Assembly (NCBI GenBank): GCA_000381605.1
Contig: KB906758.1
Span: forward strand, 310,001 to 374,000
Reading direction: 5' to 3'
Length of the DNA: 64,000 bases
DNA from: Acidobacteriaceae bacterium KBS 89
GTDB lineage: Bacteria > Acidobacteriota > Terriglobia > Terriglobales > Acidobacteriaceae
Positions 35,068 through 42,750 of this stretch are shown here, one piece after another (within the stretch, counting starts at the first letter, position 1; each line of letters opens with the position of its first letter). The translations under genes and the position numbers were made by a program. The notes under the pieces were generated by a model, which saw only the letters and a list, made by a program, of their open reading frames with translations, made no database searches and was not told where the DNA came from.

Positions 35068-36339
35068 CTACGACGGGTGACCTTGCATCGATACCATCGC
35101 CAACTGCCGTTGTAAAAAGCGCTTCTCCGGTAGAGTGCAGTCGCACTCCAGCGCCGCCGAAAACGCTGCCCTTGCTTCCTTCAGGCGTCCAAGTGCTGCC
35201 AGCACGTGGCCCTGCGTTGCGGAAAACAAATGGTACTTCTGCAAGGCATTGTTGCCTGCTAGAGGTGTCAGAGCAGCCAGGGCCGCGTCCGCGCCGTGCA
35301 CTTTCATCACGACAACCGCACGATTGAGTGCCACAACCGGCGAGTCTGTCATCTCCATAAGCTGGTCATAGTGGTCAAGGATGGAGGCCCAATCGATCTC
35401 TGCTGAATTCGCAGCGCTTGCGTAGCTGGCGGCGATGGCAGCTTGCACATGCCATTCGGAGATCTCGTCTCCTGCGATGGATCGGTCGAAGTAGGAAAAT
35501 CCGAGTGCGATCAGATCATCGTCCCACAGCTTGCGGTCCTGCTCCTCTAATAAAACGAGGTCTCCTGCTGCGTCCGTGCGTGAGGGTAGGCGAGCTGCCT
35601 GCAACGCCATCAATGCCACAAGAGCATCGACGCGGGGAGCGCTCATCGAAGAGGACGCAACCAGCTGACCCAACCGCAAAGCTTCCAAGCAGACGTCGCT
35701 ACGGATAAGGTCTTCTCCTGAATGTGCCGCGTAACCCCCGCTAAACATCAGGTAGATCACCTTGAGCACTGAGTTGAGTCTCTGCTCCAGCTCAGCTTTG
35801 GGAGGCATAGCGAGCGCCAGATTTTGTTCGCGAATCAACCGTTTCGCTCTCACCAGACGTTGCGCGATCGTAGTTGGCTCGGAGAAGAATATGCGGGCGA
35901 TCTCCTCGGTACTGAATCCGCCGACAAGCTTCAAGCTGAGTGCTACCTGCGCATCGGGAACAAGCTTTGGATGGCAGCACATAAAGACCATGCGCAGTTC
36001 ATCGTCGCGCAGGCTCTGCTCTGCGTCGAGATCCAATATGGGCTGGGCTCCGGTTTCAAGAGCAACAACCAGCGCATCGGTCTTGCTTTTGAAAACAATA
36101 CCCCGACGAACCGACGAGATCGCATAGTTATGGGCGGTGCGAAAGAGCCACGCCTCAGGTTTCTCTGGAATGCCCTGGAATGGCCAGGTCTGCACGGCGC
36201 GAAGCATCGCCTCCTGTGCTGCATCTTCGGCGAGTTGAAGATTTGCCGAACCAAGCAGTCCCGCCAGCCAGGCAACAATCCGCCCGGACTCTCGGCGGAA
36301 TAGATGCTCCAGTAACACGGGACTGCCTGAGTCTTGCAT
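35068..36339 (-). CDS. ECF42-type RNA polymerase sigma factor with C-terminal TPR-like extension
   Basis: 423 residues, twice the length of a usual ECF sigma. Region 2 includes AEDAAQEAMLRAVQTWPFQGIPEKPEAWLFRTAHNYAISSVRR; region 4 includes LVGGFSTEEIARIFFSEPTTIAQRLVRAKRLIRE. The remaining 200 residues (DUF6596-like) hold SGGYAAHSGEDLIRSDVCLEALRL, LGFSYFDRS, VALNRAVVV and a TPR-like end. The ECF42 group is defined by this extension and by a neighbouring DGPF protein, both present here. The extension takes the place of an anti-sigma factor. Confidence 0.93.
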   Translation of the reverse strand: MQDSGSPVLLEHLFRRESGRIVAWLAGLLGSANLQLAEDAAQEAMLRAVQTWPFQGIPEKPEAWLFRTAHNYAISSVRRGIVFKSKTDALVVALETGAQPILDLDAEQSLRDDELRMVFMCCHPKLVPDAQVALSLKLVGGFSTEEIARIFFSEPTTIAQRLVRAKRLIREQNLALAMPPKAELEQRLNSVLKVIYLMFSGGYAAHSGEDLIRSDVCLEALRLGQLVASSSMSAPRVDALVALMALQAARLPSRTDAAGDLVLLEEQDRKLWDDDLIALGFSYFDRSIAGDEISEWHVQAAIAASYASAANSAEIDWASILDHYDQLMEMTDSPVVALNRAVVVMKVHGADAALAALTPLAGNNALQKYHLFSATQGHVLAALGRLKEARAAFSAALECDCTLPEKRFLQRQLAMVSMQGHPS

Positions 36340-36351
36340 GGAGAGACACTC

Positions 36352-36693
36352 CTAAGCGTTGTAGACCATGACCTGGCGAATCTCAATGGTGCCGAGACCG
36401 ATGTGAGGGATGTCGAGCGAGAGCTTGACCGCTTCGTCATAGTCGGCGGCTTCAATGGTGTAGAACCCGCCCATCACCTCTGCGGATTCGCTGAATGGAC
36501 CTTCGGTGACACTCACGCCGTCATTCTTCGCTTTGATCACGCGTCCTGTATCCCGAACCAGCCCGGCGCCGGCTACGACAAAGGGTTTGTTCCGCCAGGC
36601 GAGATATTTTTCCACTTTCTTCTGCATCTGTTCCGGACTCAACTTCTTCCAGGCTTCGCCGTCGTTGTGTAGCAAAAGCACATACTGTGGCAT
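36352..36693 (-). CDS. YciI/DGPF-domain protein, partner of the ECF42 sigma factor
   Basis: 113 residues with the ferredoxin-like YCII fold: MPQYVLLLHNDGEAWKKLSPEQMQ at the start, then DGPF-type VTEGPFSESAEVMGGFYTIEAADYDEAV and the final IEIRQVMVYNA. AGGAGA precedes the ATG. It is 12 bases upstream of the sigma gene on the same strand, so the two form an operon. DGPF proteins are the usual ECF42 targets; their biochemical role is unknown. Confidence 0.92.
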   Translation of the reverse strand: MPQYVLLLHNDGEAWKKLSPEQMQKKVEKYLAWRNKPFVVAGAGLVRDTGRVIKAKNDGVSVTEGPFSESAEVMGGFYTIEAADYDEAVKLSLDIPHIGLGTIEIRQVMVYNA

Positions 36694-36933
36694 GAGAATT
36701 CTCCTCTTTCCATTTGTTTATACGTACATCTAGGCCAATGACGAATATGCCAGAAAGAAATCGACAGATTTTGGGGCGGCTTGCAGAAAATTTGTTGAAT
36801 CGCCAGAGGTGCCCCAGGTTCGTCTCCGTTGCCGATCGCGCCATCAGCTCACGCCTCCATTGTCGGCTCGTCTACACTACCAGTGGCGGCCAACCCCGCC
36901 GGGCAGCCCCAGACACCCGAGGAGCACCCACCG

Positions 36934-37671
36934 ATGCAGCAGCCCCTCCCCACGGGAGTCCCCGCTCCCCGCTTCTATATCACCAGCCGCCAGCCGCTCC
37001 GCCCAGGAGCGATCCTGCTCGCTACTGTAGCCGCCGTGGCTGCGCTCTCCTCCGTCCTCTATGCCCTGAGTCACAACGAACATGCACATCTCACCTCCGG
37101 CGGCTCCGGCGCTGCCCGTTCGGCCAGCGCCACAACCGGAACCGCCCCGGCTGACGACGAGAAAGACGATCCAAACCAGATCGACACCATTGTCCTCGGT
37201 GATCCCGCCGACGCTCCTGTGCCCGCGCGCCGGGGAGATCACGTAAGCCCCGTTCACGCCACCATCCTCGTTCGCCTGCCTCGCTTTGGCGACCAGGTGG
37301 GCCTCATTCCCGACACCCCCGCCGGCCGGCTCCTCTACGGCTGGCTCGCGGCCTTCAACCAGGCAAGCTACCCCGCGCTTGGCAACGCTCTGCCCAATGT
37401 CGCGCTTGGCTCCGCGGCCGCTGCACAGATGGAGCTGCGGCAGCAGACCGGCGGCTTCAACCTTCTCTCTGCCAAAGAGGTTCAGCCCGGCGTCCTTGTC
37501 TTCCGACTCCGCGACCAGACCCCCGCGGCGAACGAGGCCCTCGGCACCCTCCAGGTGCTACCGAACTCCAGCCCCGCCGCCATCGCGAGCTTCAGCCTCC
37601 GCGTCGTCGCCCCACCCCGGCAGGACGCCACCACGGGGACTGCCCCACTCTCTGCGGCCTCACCGCGATGA
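36934..37671 (+). CDS. single-pass membrane protein with NTF2-like periplasmic domain, unknown function
   Basis: 245 residues from the ATG at 36934, preceded by GAGGAG at nine bases; the frame opens earlier, at 36829, as low-complexity Pro/Ala. One helix (ILLATVAAVAALSSVLYAL) near residue 35 is followed by an Ala/Thr/Asp-rich linker and a domain beginning IPDTPAGRLLYGWLAAFNQASYPAL. That start resembles the NTF2-like segment placed before S41 peptidases in acidobacteria, but no protease domain follows. Codons are C-ending far more often than in neighbouring genes, consistent with different ancestry. Confidence 0.65.
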   Translation: MQQPLPTGVPAPRFYITSRQPLRPGAILLATVAAVAALSSVLYALSHNEHAHLTSGGSGAARSASATTGTAPADDEKDDPNQIDTIVLGDPADAPVPARRGDHVSPVHATILVRLPRFGDQVGLIPDTPAGRLLYGWLAAFNQASYPALGNALPNVALGSAAAAQMELRQQTGGFNLLSAKEVQPGVLVFRLRDQTPAANEALGTLQVLPNSSPAAIASFSLRVVAPPRQDATTGTAPLSAASPR

Positions 37672-37786
37672 GTCGGCAATCACCCGCGAGGCGGCCTCAT
37701 AGAATGCTGTGAAGCCCGCCCCCAGTCATATCAATAACGGGAAGTCGGCTTGTCGTCGGTGACCTGCCGTTGCTACCATTCCAGCC

Positions 37787-38242
37787 ATGAACAAACTTGC
37801 GCCATTCCTCTGGTTCAACGACAACGCCGAAGAAGCCGCTGAGTTTTACCTGAGCGTCTTTCCGCACGCGCGCAAGCTCGATGAGTTGCGTTCCAAAGGT
37901 GTCGGTCCCTGGCCCGTGGGCAAGATTGCCACTATCACGATCGAACTTGAAGGCCAAGAGATGGTCTTTCTCAACGGTGGCCCCACTTATCAACTCAACC
38001 CCGCCTTCTCGCTCTTCGTCCGCTGCGACTCCCAGGAAGAGATCGACAGCTACTGGGACAAGTTGATCGAAGGTGGCAAACCGATGGCCTGCGGCTGGCT
38101 CACAGACCGCTTCGGCTTATGTTGGCAGATTGTGCCACGCAATATTGGCGAGTTGATCAGCCATCCCAAAGCCATGGAAGCCATGATGGGGATGGTCAAG
38201 ATGGACCTGCATGCGTTAGAAGCGGCCGCGCGCGAGAGCTGA
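37787..38242 (+). CDS. VOC-superfamily protein, PhnB/3-demethylubiquinone methyltransferase-like
   Basis: 151 residues. MNKLAPFLWFNDNAEEAAEFYLSVFP is the conserved start of this family. VKMDL ends the fold, with GGPTYQLNPAFSLFVRCDSQEEIDSYWDKLIEGG in the middle. Despite the Pfam name, methyltransferase activity is not expected; these are small two-repeat VOC proteins of unknown substrate. TACCAT ends seven bases before the ATG, with TTGTCG 18 bases further up, and no Shine-Dalgarno. Confidence 0.9.
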   Translation: MNKLAPFLWFNDNAEEAAEFYLSVFPHARKLDELRSKGVGPWPVGKIATITIELEGQEMVFLNGGPTYQLNPAFSLFVRCDSQEEIDSYWDKLIEGGKPMACGWLTDRFGLCWQIVPRNIGELISHPKAMEAMMGMVKMDLHALEAAARES

Positions 38243-38420
38243 GAGCCTTCTCTGTCATTCCCAATCAAGACCCTTGCTAGCTTAATACTGGTGCGGGTTG
38301 TTGGGTAGCGAGTTTCCATCAACAATTCGCCGACCATGCACTGGGTGGAGGCGTGGTACTCTGTCGGGACAAAAAGGGCCGCGCAGCAAGCGATTCAGTC
38401 TGGCTTTAAAGGGAGCCAAC

Positions 38421-39908
38421 GTGAGAAGAATTGTGTGTGCAATCTGCCCGGCTTTGCTTGCACTCGCCGCGCTTGGCGCAAGCGATACAACTTTCCATCC
38501 TGTCATTCCAAAGGTCTGGGACGACCGGGCAGTCGAGACTATGGAGGTCCCGCTGGCGCAACGCGACCGTTCGCCACGCTACATGACCTCGGCAGAGTAT
38601 TACGCGCTGAAGGTGCGGCCGATCTACCGCTCATATCCGGCGTACGCCAAGGGCCGGGAACCTGCGGGATACATGGCGTCGCTGAAGGAGAAAGAGCCGG
38701 AGATTATCTTTGACCCGACCAAGCTGCATACCAAGGAAGACTGGATTCAGGCGGGCAAACTGGTCTTCGAATCGGAGACTCAATTTCGCCCCGCGCCTTC
38801 CGAGCAACTATCGGCTGACGACCCATTGACGCAACAGGTCGCCAGTGATGGAAAGCTTCCTTTTTTTCTCCCCGGTTTTCGATATTACGTGCGCAAGAAA
38901 GGCGTGCTGGAGGTCGGACTCAACGCATGCGCCAACTGTCACGCGCGCATCATGCCTGACGGCTCGTTCTTCGAAGGAGGGCAGGGCATCCGCAATCCGC
39001 CTCTCTCGGAAGCAAGACTCCGCGCTTTACGCGAGAGCACTCCGGAAGATTTCCGCAAGCTAACGGACCGCCTATGGATGACCGTCGGCGCGCCCTGGGT
39101 GATGAGCAAGGAGGAGTTCGAGAAGGCATTCACCAGGGAGGAATACGTTCGCTGGCTTGTAGCTCGGCGGCCTTCGGAATTAGCTCGCCAGGGAACGAGT
39201 TACACCCATCCCGTGCGCGTTCCCTCCCTCGTCGGCGTCGCGGATATCCGATACCTCGATGCCACCGGCCTCGTCCGAAACCGCTCCATCGGCGACATCA
39301 TGCGCTATGCCGTCATCAACGAGGGGCTCGATACGCTGGCGCACTACGGCGACTTCCAGCCTGCTCCCGGGGCAACGATCTTCAGCGGCGACGAGGGGAC
39401 ACGCTATAGCGATGAACAGCTTTATGCGCTTGCCCTGTATATCCAATCGCTCAAGCCTCCACCAAACCCGAACAAGTTCGACGAGCACGCGCAGCACGGC
39501 GAACAGATCTTTACGAACGAGGGGTGCCCGGTGTGCCACACGCCGCCGCTCTACACCAACAACAAGCTGAACCCGGTCCGCGGATTCAAGGTCCCTGACG
39601 ATCTGCGCAAGACTGACGACATCATGAATAGTTCTGTGGGGACCGATCCGACGCTGGCACTGAAGACCCGCCGCGGAACGGGGTTTTACAAGGTGCCTTC
39701 GCTTCGCGGTCTCTGGTACAGGAATGCATTCGGCCATGGCGGCCAGGCCGCAACTCTGGAGGAGTGGTTCGATCCAGCGCGGCTGGAGGACGGGTATGTG
39801 CCGAAGGGATTCCATCTGGGTCCGGGGCCGATCGAAGGGCACGAAAAGGGATTGGACCTCACTCCGGGCGAAAAACAGGATCTGATCGCCTTCCTGAAGA
39901 CACTGTAG
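38421..39908 (+). CDS. secreted di-heme cytochrome c (cytochrome c peroxidase/RoxA-like)
   Basis: 495 residues from a GTG with GGGAG seven bases upstream; this start gives a signal peptide (VRRIVCAICPALLALAALGAS), which the longer frame from 38298 would bury. Two c-type heme sites are seen: CANCHARI near residue 173 and CPVCHTPP near residue 370. A His/Met-containing C-terminal helix bundle ends in TPGEKQDLIAFLKTL, typical of MauG/CcpA-type proteins. The rubber-oxygenase-like branch is an alternative; the substrate is unknown. Confidence 0.85.
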   Translation: MRRIVCAICPALLALAALGASDTTFHPVIPKVWDDRAVETMEVPLAQRDRSPRYMTSAEYYALKVRPIYRSYPAYAKGREPAGYMASLKEKEPEIIFDPTKLHTKEDWIQAGKLVFESETQFRPAPSEQLSADDPLTQQVASDGKLPFFLPGFRYYVRKKGVLEVGLNACANCHARIMPDGSFFEGGQGIRNPPLSEARLRALRESTPEDFRKLTDRLWMTVGAPWVMSKEEFEKAFTREEYVRWLVARRPSELARQGTSYTHPVRVPSLVGVADIRYLDATGLVRNRSIGDIMRYAVINEGLDTLAHYGDFQPAPGATIFSGDEGTRYSDEQLYALALYIQSLKPPPNPNKFDEHAQHGEQIFTNEGCPVCHTPPLYTNNKLNPVRGFKVPDDLRKTDDIMNSSVGTDPTLALKTRRGTGFYKVPSLRGLWYRNAFGHGGQAATLEEWFDPARLEDGYVPKGFHLGPGPIEGHEKGLDLTPGEKQDLIAFLKTL

Positions 39909-40047
39909 GTGTTGCCGCTGTGGTCGATCATGGCCCGCGTCGAACTTCCAGGAAACAGGATTTCATACCAAGTGATCCTATGAGGGATCAGGACATCCGC
40001 GTATCCGGACGGTGAGCTGGACGCGAGATAATACCGAAGGAGCCATC

Positions 40048-40989
40048 ATGATCGAATCCCCTGATTTTCGGACTACGAAAATGCCGCTCAACCACGGAGC
40101 CGGCCGCATGCCCGTACTCGGGTTTGGCACCCTGATTCCCGATGCGGCCGTAACGATAAGTGCTACCAGAGCCGCGCTGGAGGCGGGATTTCGACACTTC
40201 GATTGTGCGGAACGATACCGAAACGAGAGCGAGGTGGGCGAGGCGTTGCAGGCAGGAATTGCTGCTGGAGGGATTGCGCGCGAGGACATCTTTGTTACTA
40301 CGAAGTTGTGGAACACCAATCATCGGCCTGAGCGCGTCGAACCGGCATTCGAAGGGAGTCTGAAGAGACTCGGGCTCAACTATCTGGATCTCTATCTAAT
40401 TCACACTCCATTTGCGTTTCAGCCGGGGGACGAGCAGGACCCGCGGGATCAAAACGGCAATGTCATCTACGATCGCGGTGTGACTTTGGCCGACACCTGG
40501 AGGGCGATGGAGGGCCTTGTAGACCATGGCAAATGCCGCGCCATCGGGCTGTCTGATATCACGTTAGACGGACTGTTGCCGATCTACGAATCGGCGAGAA
40601 TCAAGCCGGCCGTGGTCCAGGTCGAGTCGCATCCGTATCTTCCGGAGACTGAGCTTCTGGAGTTCTGCAAGAAGAACGACATTGTGTTTTTGGCTTTCGC
40701 GCCTTTGGGTCATGGAATGAGGCCGGGGCCGCTTGAAGATCCAGCGATTTTGGCAATCGCCGCACGAGTTGGAAAGACGCCAGCACAGGTGCTGCTGGCC
40801 TGGGCGGTGCAACGCGGCACGGCTCTGCTTACCACGCCCAGAACTGCAGAGCGGGCGAGAGAGAATTTCGACATCTCCGCCCTTCCGGATGACGCGTTCG
40901 ACGAGATCAATCGCATTCAGACGAGACAGAGGCTCAATGATGTCGTGAATACGGGCAGCCCGGGCTTCATTCCACGAGTTAAATCTTGA
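40048..40989 (+). CDS. aldo/keto reductase
   Basis: 313 residues from the ATG at 40048 with GAAGGAG upstream; the frame from 40012 has no ribosome site. The tetrad residues are visible in order: Asp and Tyr in FDCAERYRNESEVGEAL, Lys in VTTKLWNT and His in YLIHTPF. The C-terminal cofactor segment LLTTPRTAERARENFD resembles the NADPH-binding loop. No signal peptide, so it is cytoplasmic, unlike the Tat-exported member at 7 kb. Confidence 0.92.
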   Translation: MIESPDFRTTKMPLNHGAGRMPVLGFGTLIPDAAVTISATRAALEAGFRHFDCAERYRNESEVGEALQAGIAAGGIAREDIFVTTKLWNTNHRPERVEPAFEGSLKRLGLNYLDLYLIHTPFAFQPGDEQDPRDQNGNVIYDRGVTLADTWRAMEGLVDHGKCRAIGLSDITLDGLLPIYESARIKPAVVQVESHPYLPETELLEFCKKNDIVFLAFAPLGHGMRPGPLEDPAILAIAARVGKTPAQVLLAWAVQRGTALLTTPRTAERARENFDISALPDDAFDEINRIQTRQRLNDVVNTGSPGFIPRVKS

Positions 40990-41023
40990 AGGCCAAACCA
41001 GCACCTGGAAGGGTCCAACCGTT

Positions 41024-41058
41024 GCACCCAACGAGCAAACGAACGCTCGTTGGGGTGC
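41024..41058. terminator. hairpin between convergent genes
   Basis: Near-perfect stem GCACCCAACGAGC / GCTCGTTGGGGTGC with an 8-base loop and one bulged G. It lies between the aldo/keto reductase and the AhpD-like gene, which converge here. There is no long T-run, so it may act as a stem or a weak bidirectional terminator. Confidence 0.6.
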
Positions 41059-41081
41059 CAGTGTCCCACCGGGTTCAAGTG

Positions 41082-41543
41082 TTACTTTTTTCCGGGCTGA
41101 TACTCACCTGGTACGAAGCGGAATGTGATGGCGAGCCGGTTCCATCCGTTAATGGTGATGATCGCCAGCGTCAGGTTCACCAACTCTTCTTCGGAGAAGC
41201 TCTTGCTGGCGTTTTCGTATACGGCGTCGGGAACGTGGCCTTCCCTGATCAAAGTGATCGCTTCTGTCAGCGCCAGGGCAGCGCGTTCGCGGTCGGTAAA
41301 GAACGGTGTCTCCTGCCATGCTGAGAGCGCATAGATGCGCTGCTCAGTCTCACCTTCGGCGCGTGCATCCTTCGAGTGCATGTCGATGCAGTAAGCGCAT
41401 CCGTTGATCTGCGACGCGCGCATCTTTACCAGCTGAATCAGAGCGGGCTCCAGTTTGGATTGTTTGCGAACGAACATCTCCAGCCCAAGCATGGCCTGAT
41501 ACGCGGCCGGTGATACCTTCTGTGCTTCCAATCTTGCTTGCAT
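41082..41543 (-). CDS. carboxymuconolactone decarboxylase-family protein, AhpD-like
   Basis: 153 residues. The redox motif CAYCIDMHSKDA near residue 53 (CxxC with the downstream His) is that of alkylhydroperoxidase AhpD cores. MRASQINGC precedes it and ALTEAITLI follows. The protein is probably a peroxide- or organic-radical-handling thiol enzyme. Its first 18 codons and ribosome site nearly match those of the cupin gene at 42637, although the proteins are unrelated. Third in a DoxX/cupin/AhpD group. Confidence 0.9.
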   Translation of the reverse strand: MQARLEAQKVSPAAYQAMLGLEMFVRKQSKLEPALIQLVKMRASQINGCAYCIDMHSKDARAEGETEQRIYALSAWQETPFFTDRERAALALTEAITLIREGHVPDAVYENASKSFSEEELVNLTLAIITINGWNRLAITFRFVPGEYQPGKK

Positions 41544-41615
41544 TGCTTTATCTCCTTGAAATCAACATTCGGCGGACCAGCACTTGCCAGACCCGCGGGT
41601 TCGGGTTGAGGCAGG

Positions 41616-42113
41616 TCATCCTTGGTGAGCAGGTTCGATGAACTGGGGAGCGGTTCGACGGGACAGCAGGGCATCCAGGCTGAATGGGAAGCTTTCGCGA
41701 CTTGCGAGAAGCAGGGCTCCACCAATCCCCGTGAGGACGGCATAATTCAGGGGCGCCTTGATTCCTAATGCAAGCGTCATTGATACCGCGAACGTTAGTA
41801 GAAGAAGTGCAGTTAGCAGTGCAGCAGTACGTGTGCGCCAGCCGACGAGGAGAAGAAGGCCGAAGAGAATTTCAGCGCCAGTGGCGATGATCCCCAGGGG
41901 GAGGATCATTCCCTCCGGCAAATACCAATTGAGGATGTGGGTGTAATCCAGGAACCGGGAGAAATTTCCCCACTCGACATTCGGTTGACCGAACGCTCCC
42001 CAGAGACCGAGTCGGTCGGCTACGGCTGATAAGAAACCAACGCCGAGCCCGACTCTTAACACCAAGCTTGCGTAGTCTGCGAGTTTCGATTCCTTCACTG
42101 TGGTCGTGTTCAT
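41616..42113 (-). CDS. DoxX-family membrane protein
   Basis: 165 residues with four membrane helices. LRVGLGVGFLSAVADRLGLWG opens the DoxX fold; GIIATGAEILFGLLLLVGWRTRTAALLTALLLLTF holds helices 2-3. AAGGAGG lies close to the ATG. DoxX proteins are found with thiol and quinone redox enzymes, which suits its neighbours (AhpD-like and cupin). The 72 bases to the AhpD-like gene are non-coding. Confidence 0.88.
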   Translation of the reverse strand: MNTTTVKESKLADYASLVLRVGLGVGFLSAVADRLGLWGAFGQPNVEWGNFSRFLDYTHILNWYLPEGMILPLGIIATGAEILFGLLLLVGWRTRTAALLTALLLLTFAVSMTLALGIKAPLNYAVLTGIGGALLLASRESFPFSLDALLSRRTAPQFIEPAHQG

Positions 42114-42166
42114 ATATTTCCTCCTTGCTTGAGTTTTGCGAACAGAACCGCTCGCAATTTGTTGGT

Positions 42167-42637
42167 TTACTTTGCCGGTATCACCAGCGGAGCGCCTTTC
42201 TTGTTGATCAGGAAGACGACGAATTTTGCTGGCTTAGTGGTGCTTGCGTTCCGGCTGACGATGTGAATATCGCTGGGATCTTCATAAAAGCTCTGGCCCT
42301 GCCCCAGTGTGAGTTCTTTTTGCCCTCTCACCTGCATGACGACGGAGCCTTCCAGCACGTAAACAGACACCTGCGCATTGTGGCGGTGGATGGGGCTCGA
42401 AAATCCGGGGGGAAAGTCTACGGTGTACATGAGAACTTGCTCGTCGGGGGATCCTGCCAGGTCTTTCGTTAGGAGCGGTGTGATCGTCTCGTGCGCCGTC
42501 GGCGGCGTAACAGGTTTCTCCGCCACCAGCGTGGTGGTTGGGGTCAGGGTGCTGGTTATGAGAAATGCCAGCAGCAATAGGGATTTTGAGCTTGGCTTCG
42601 AGCTTGTTATGGGCTTTTCTTCCAATTTTGCTTGCAT
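42167..42637 (-). CDS. cupin-domain protein with N-terminal membrane segment
   Basis: 156 residues. A short tail precedes one hydrophobic segment (SLLLLAFLITSTLTPTTTLVA), probably a signal or anchor. The cupin barrel follows, with metal ligands in FSSPIHRHNAQVSVYVLEG (cupin motif 1) and EDPSDIHIVSRN (motif 2). AAGGAG lies nine bases before the ATG. First gene of the group facing the MocR regulator, hence its most likely target. Confidence 0.85.
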   Translation of the reverse strand: MQAKLEEKPITSSKPSSKSLLLLAFLITSTLTPTTTLVAEKPVTPPTAHETITPLLTKDLAGSPDEQVLMYTVDFPPGFSSPIHRHNAQVSVYVLEGSVVMQVRGQKELTLGQGQSFYEDPSDIHIVSRNASTTKPAKFVVFLINKKGAPLVIPAK

Positions 42638-42687
42638 CGGTTTGTCTCCTTACAATCAAGACTAGGTCTTATGTGGATCAGAGAGAA

Positions 42688-42738
42688 GGTCCATAATGCA
42701 AACAGGGACTGGTCCACTTTGGTCAGATCCAGGTGACC
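42688..42738. promoter_or_regulatory. candidate MocR operator in the cupin/MocR divergent gap
   Basis: Three spaced GGTC words (GGTCCA at 42688 and 42711, GGTCAG at 42721) and a small palindrome GGTGACC at 42732-42738 crowd the 113-base gap. MocR regulators typically bind such direct repeats. The assignment is from position only. Confidence 0.4.
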
Positions 42739-42750
42739 GCGAATTAAGCA

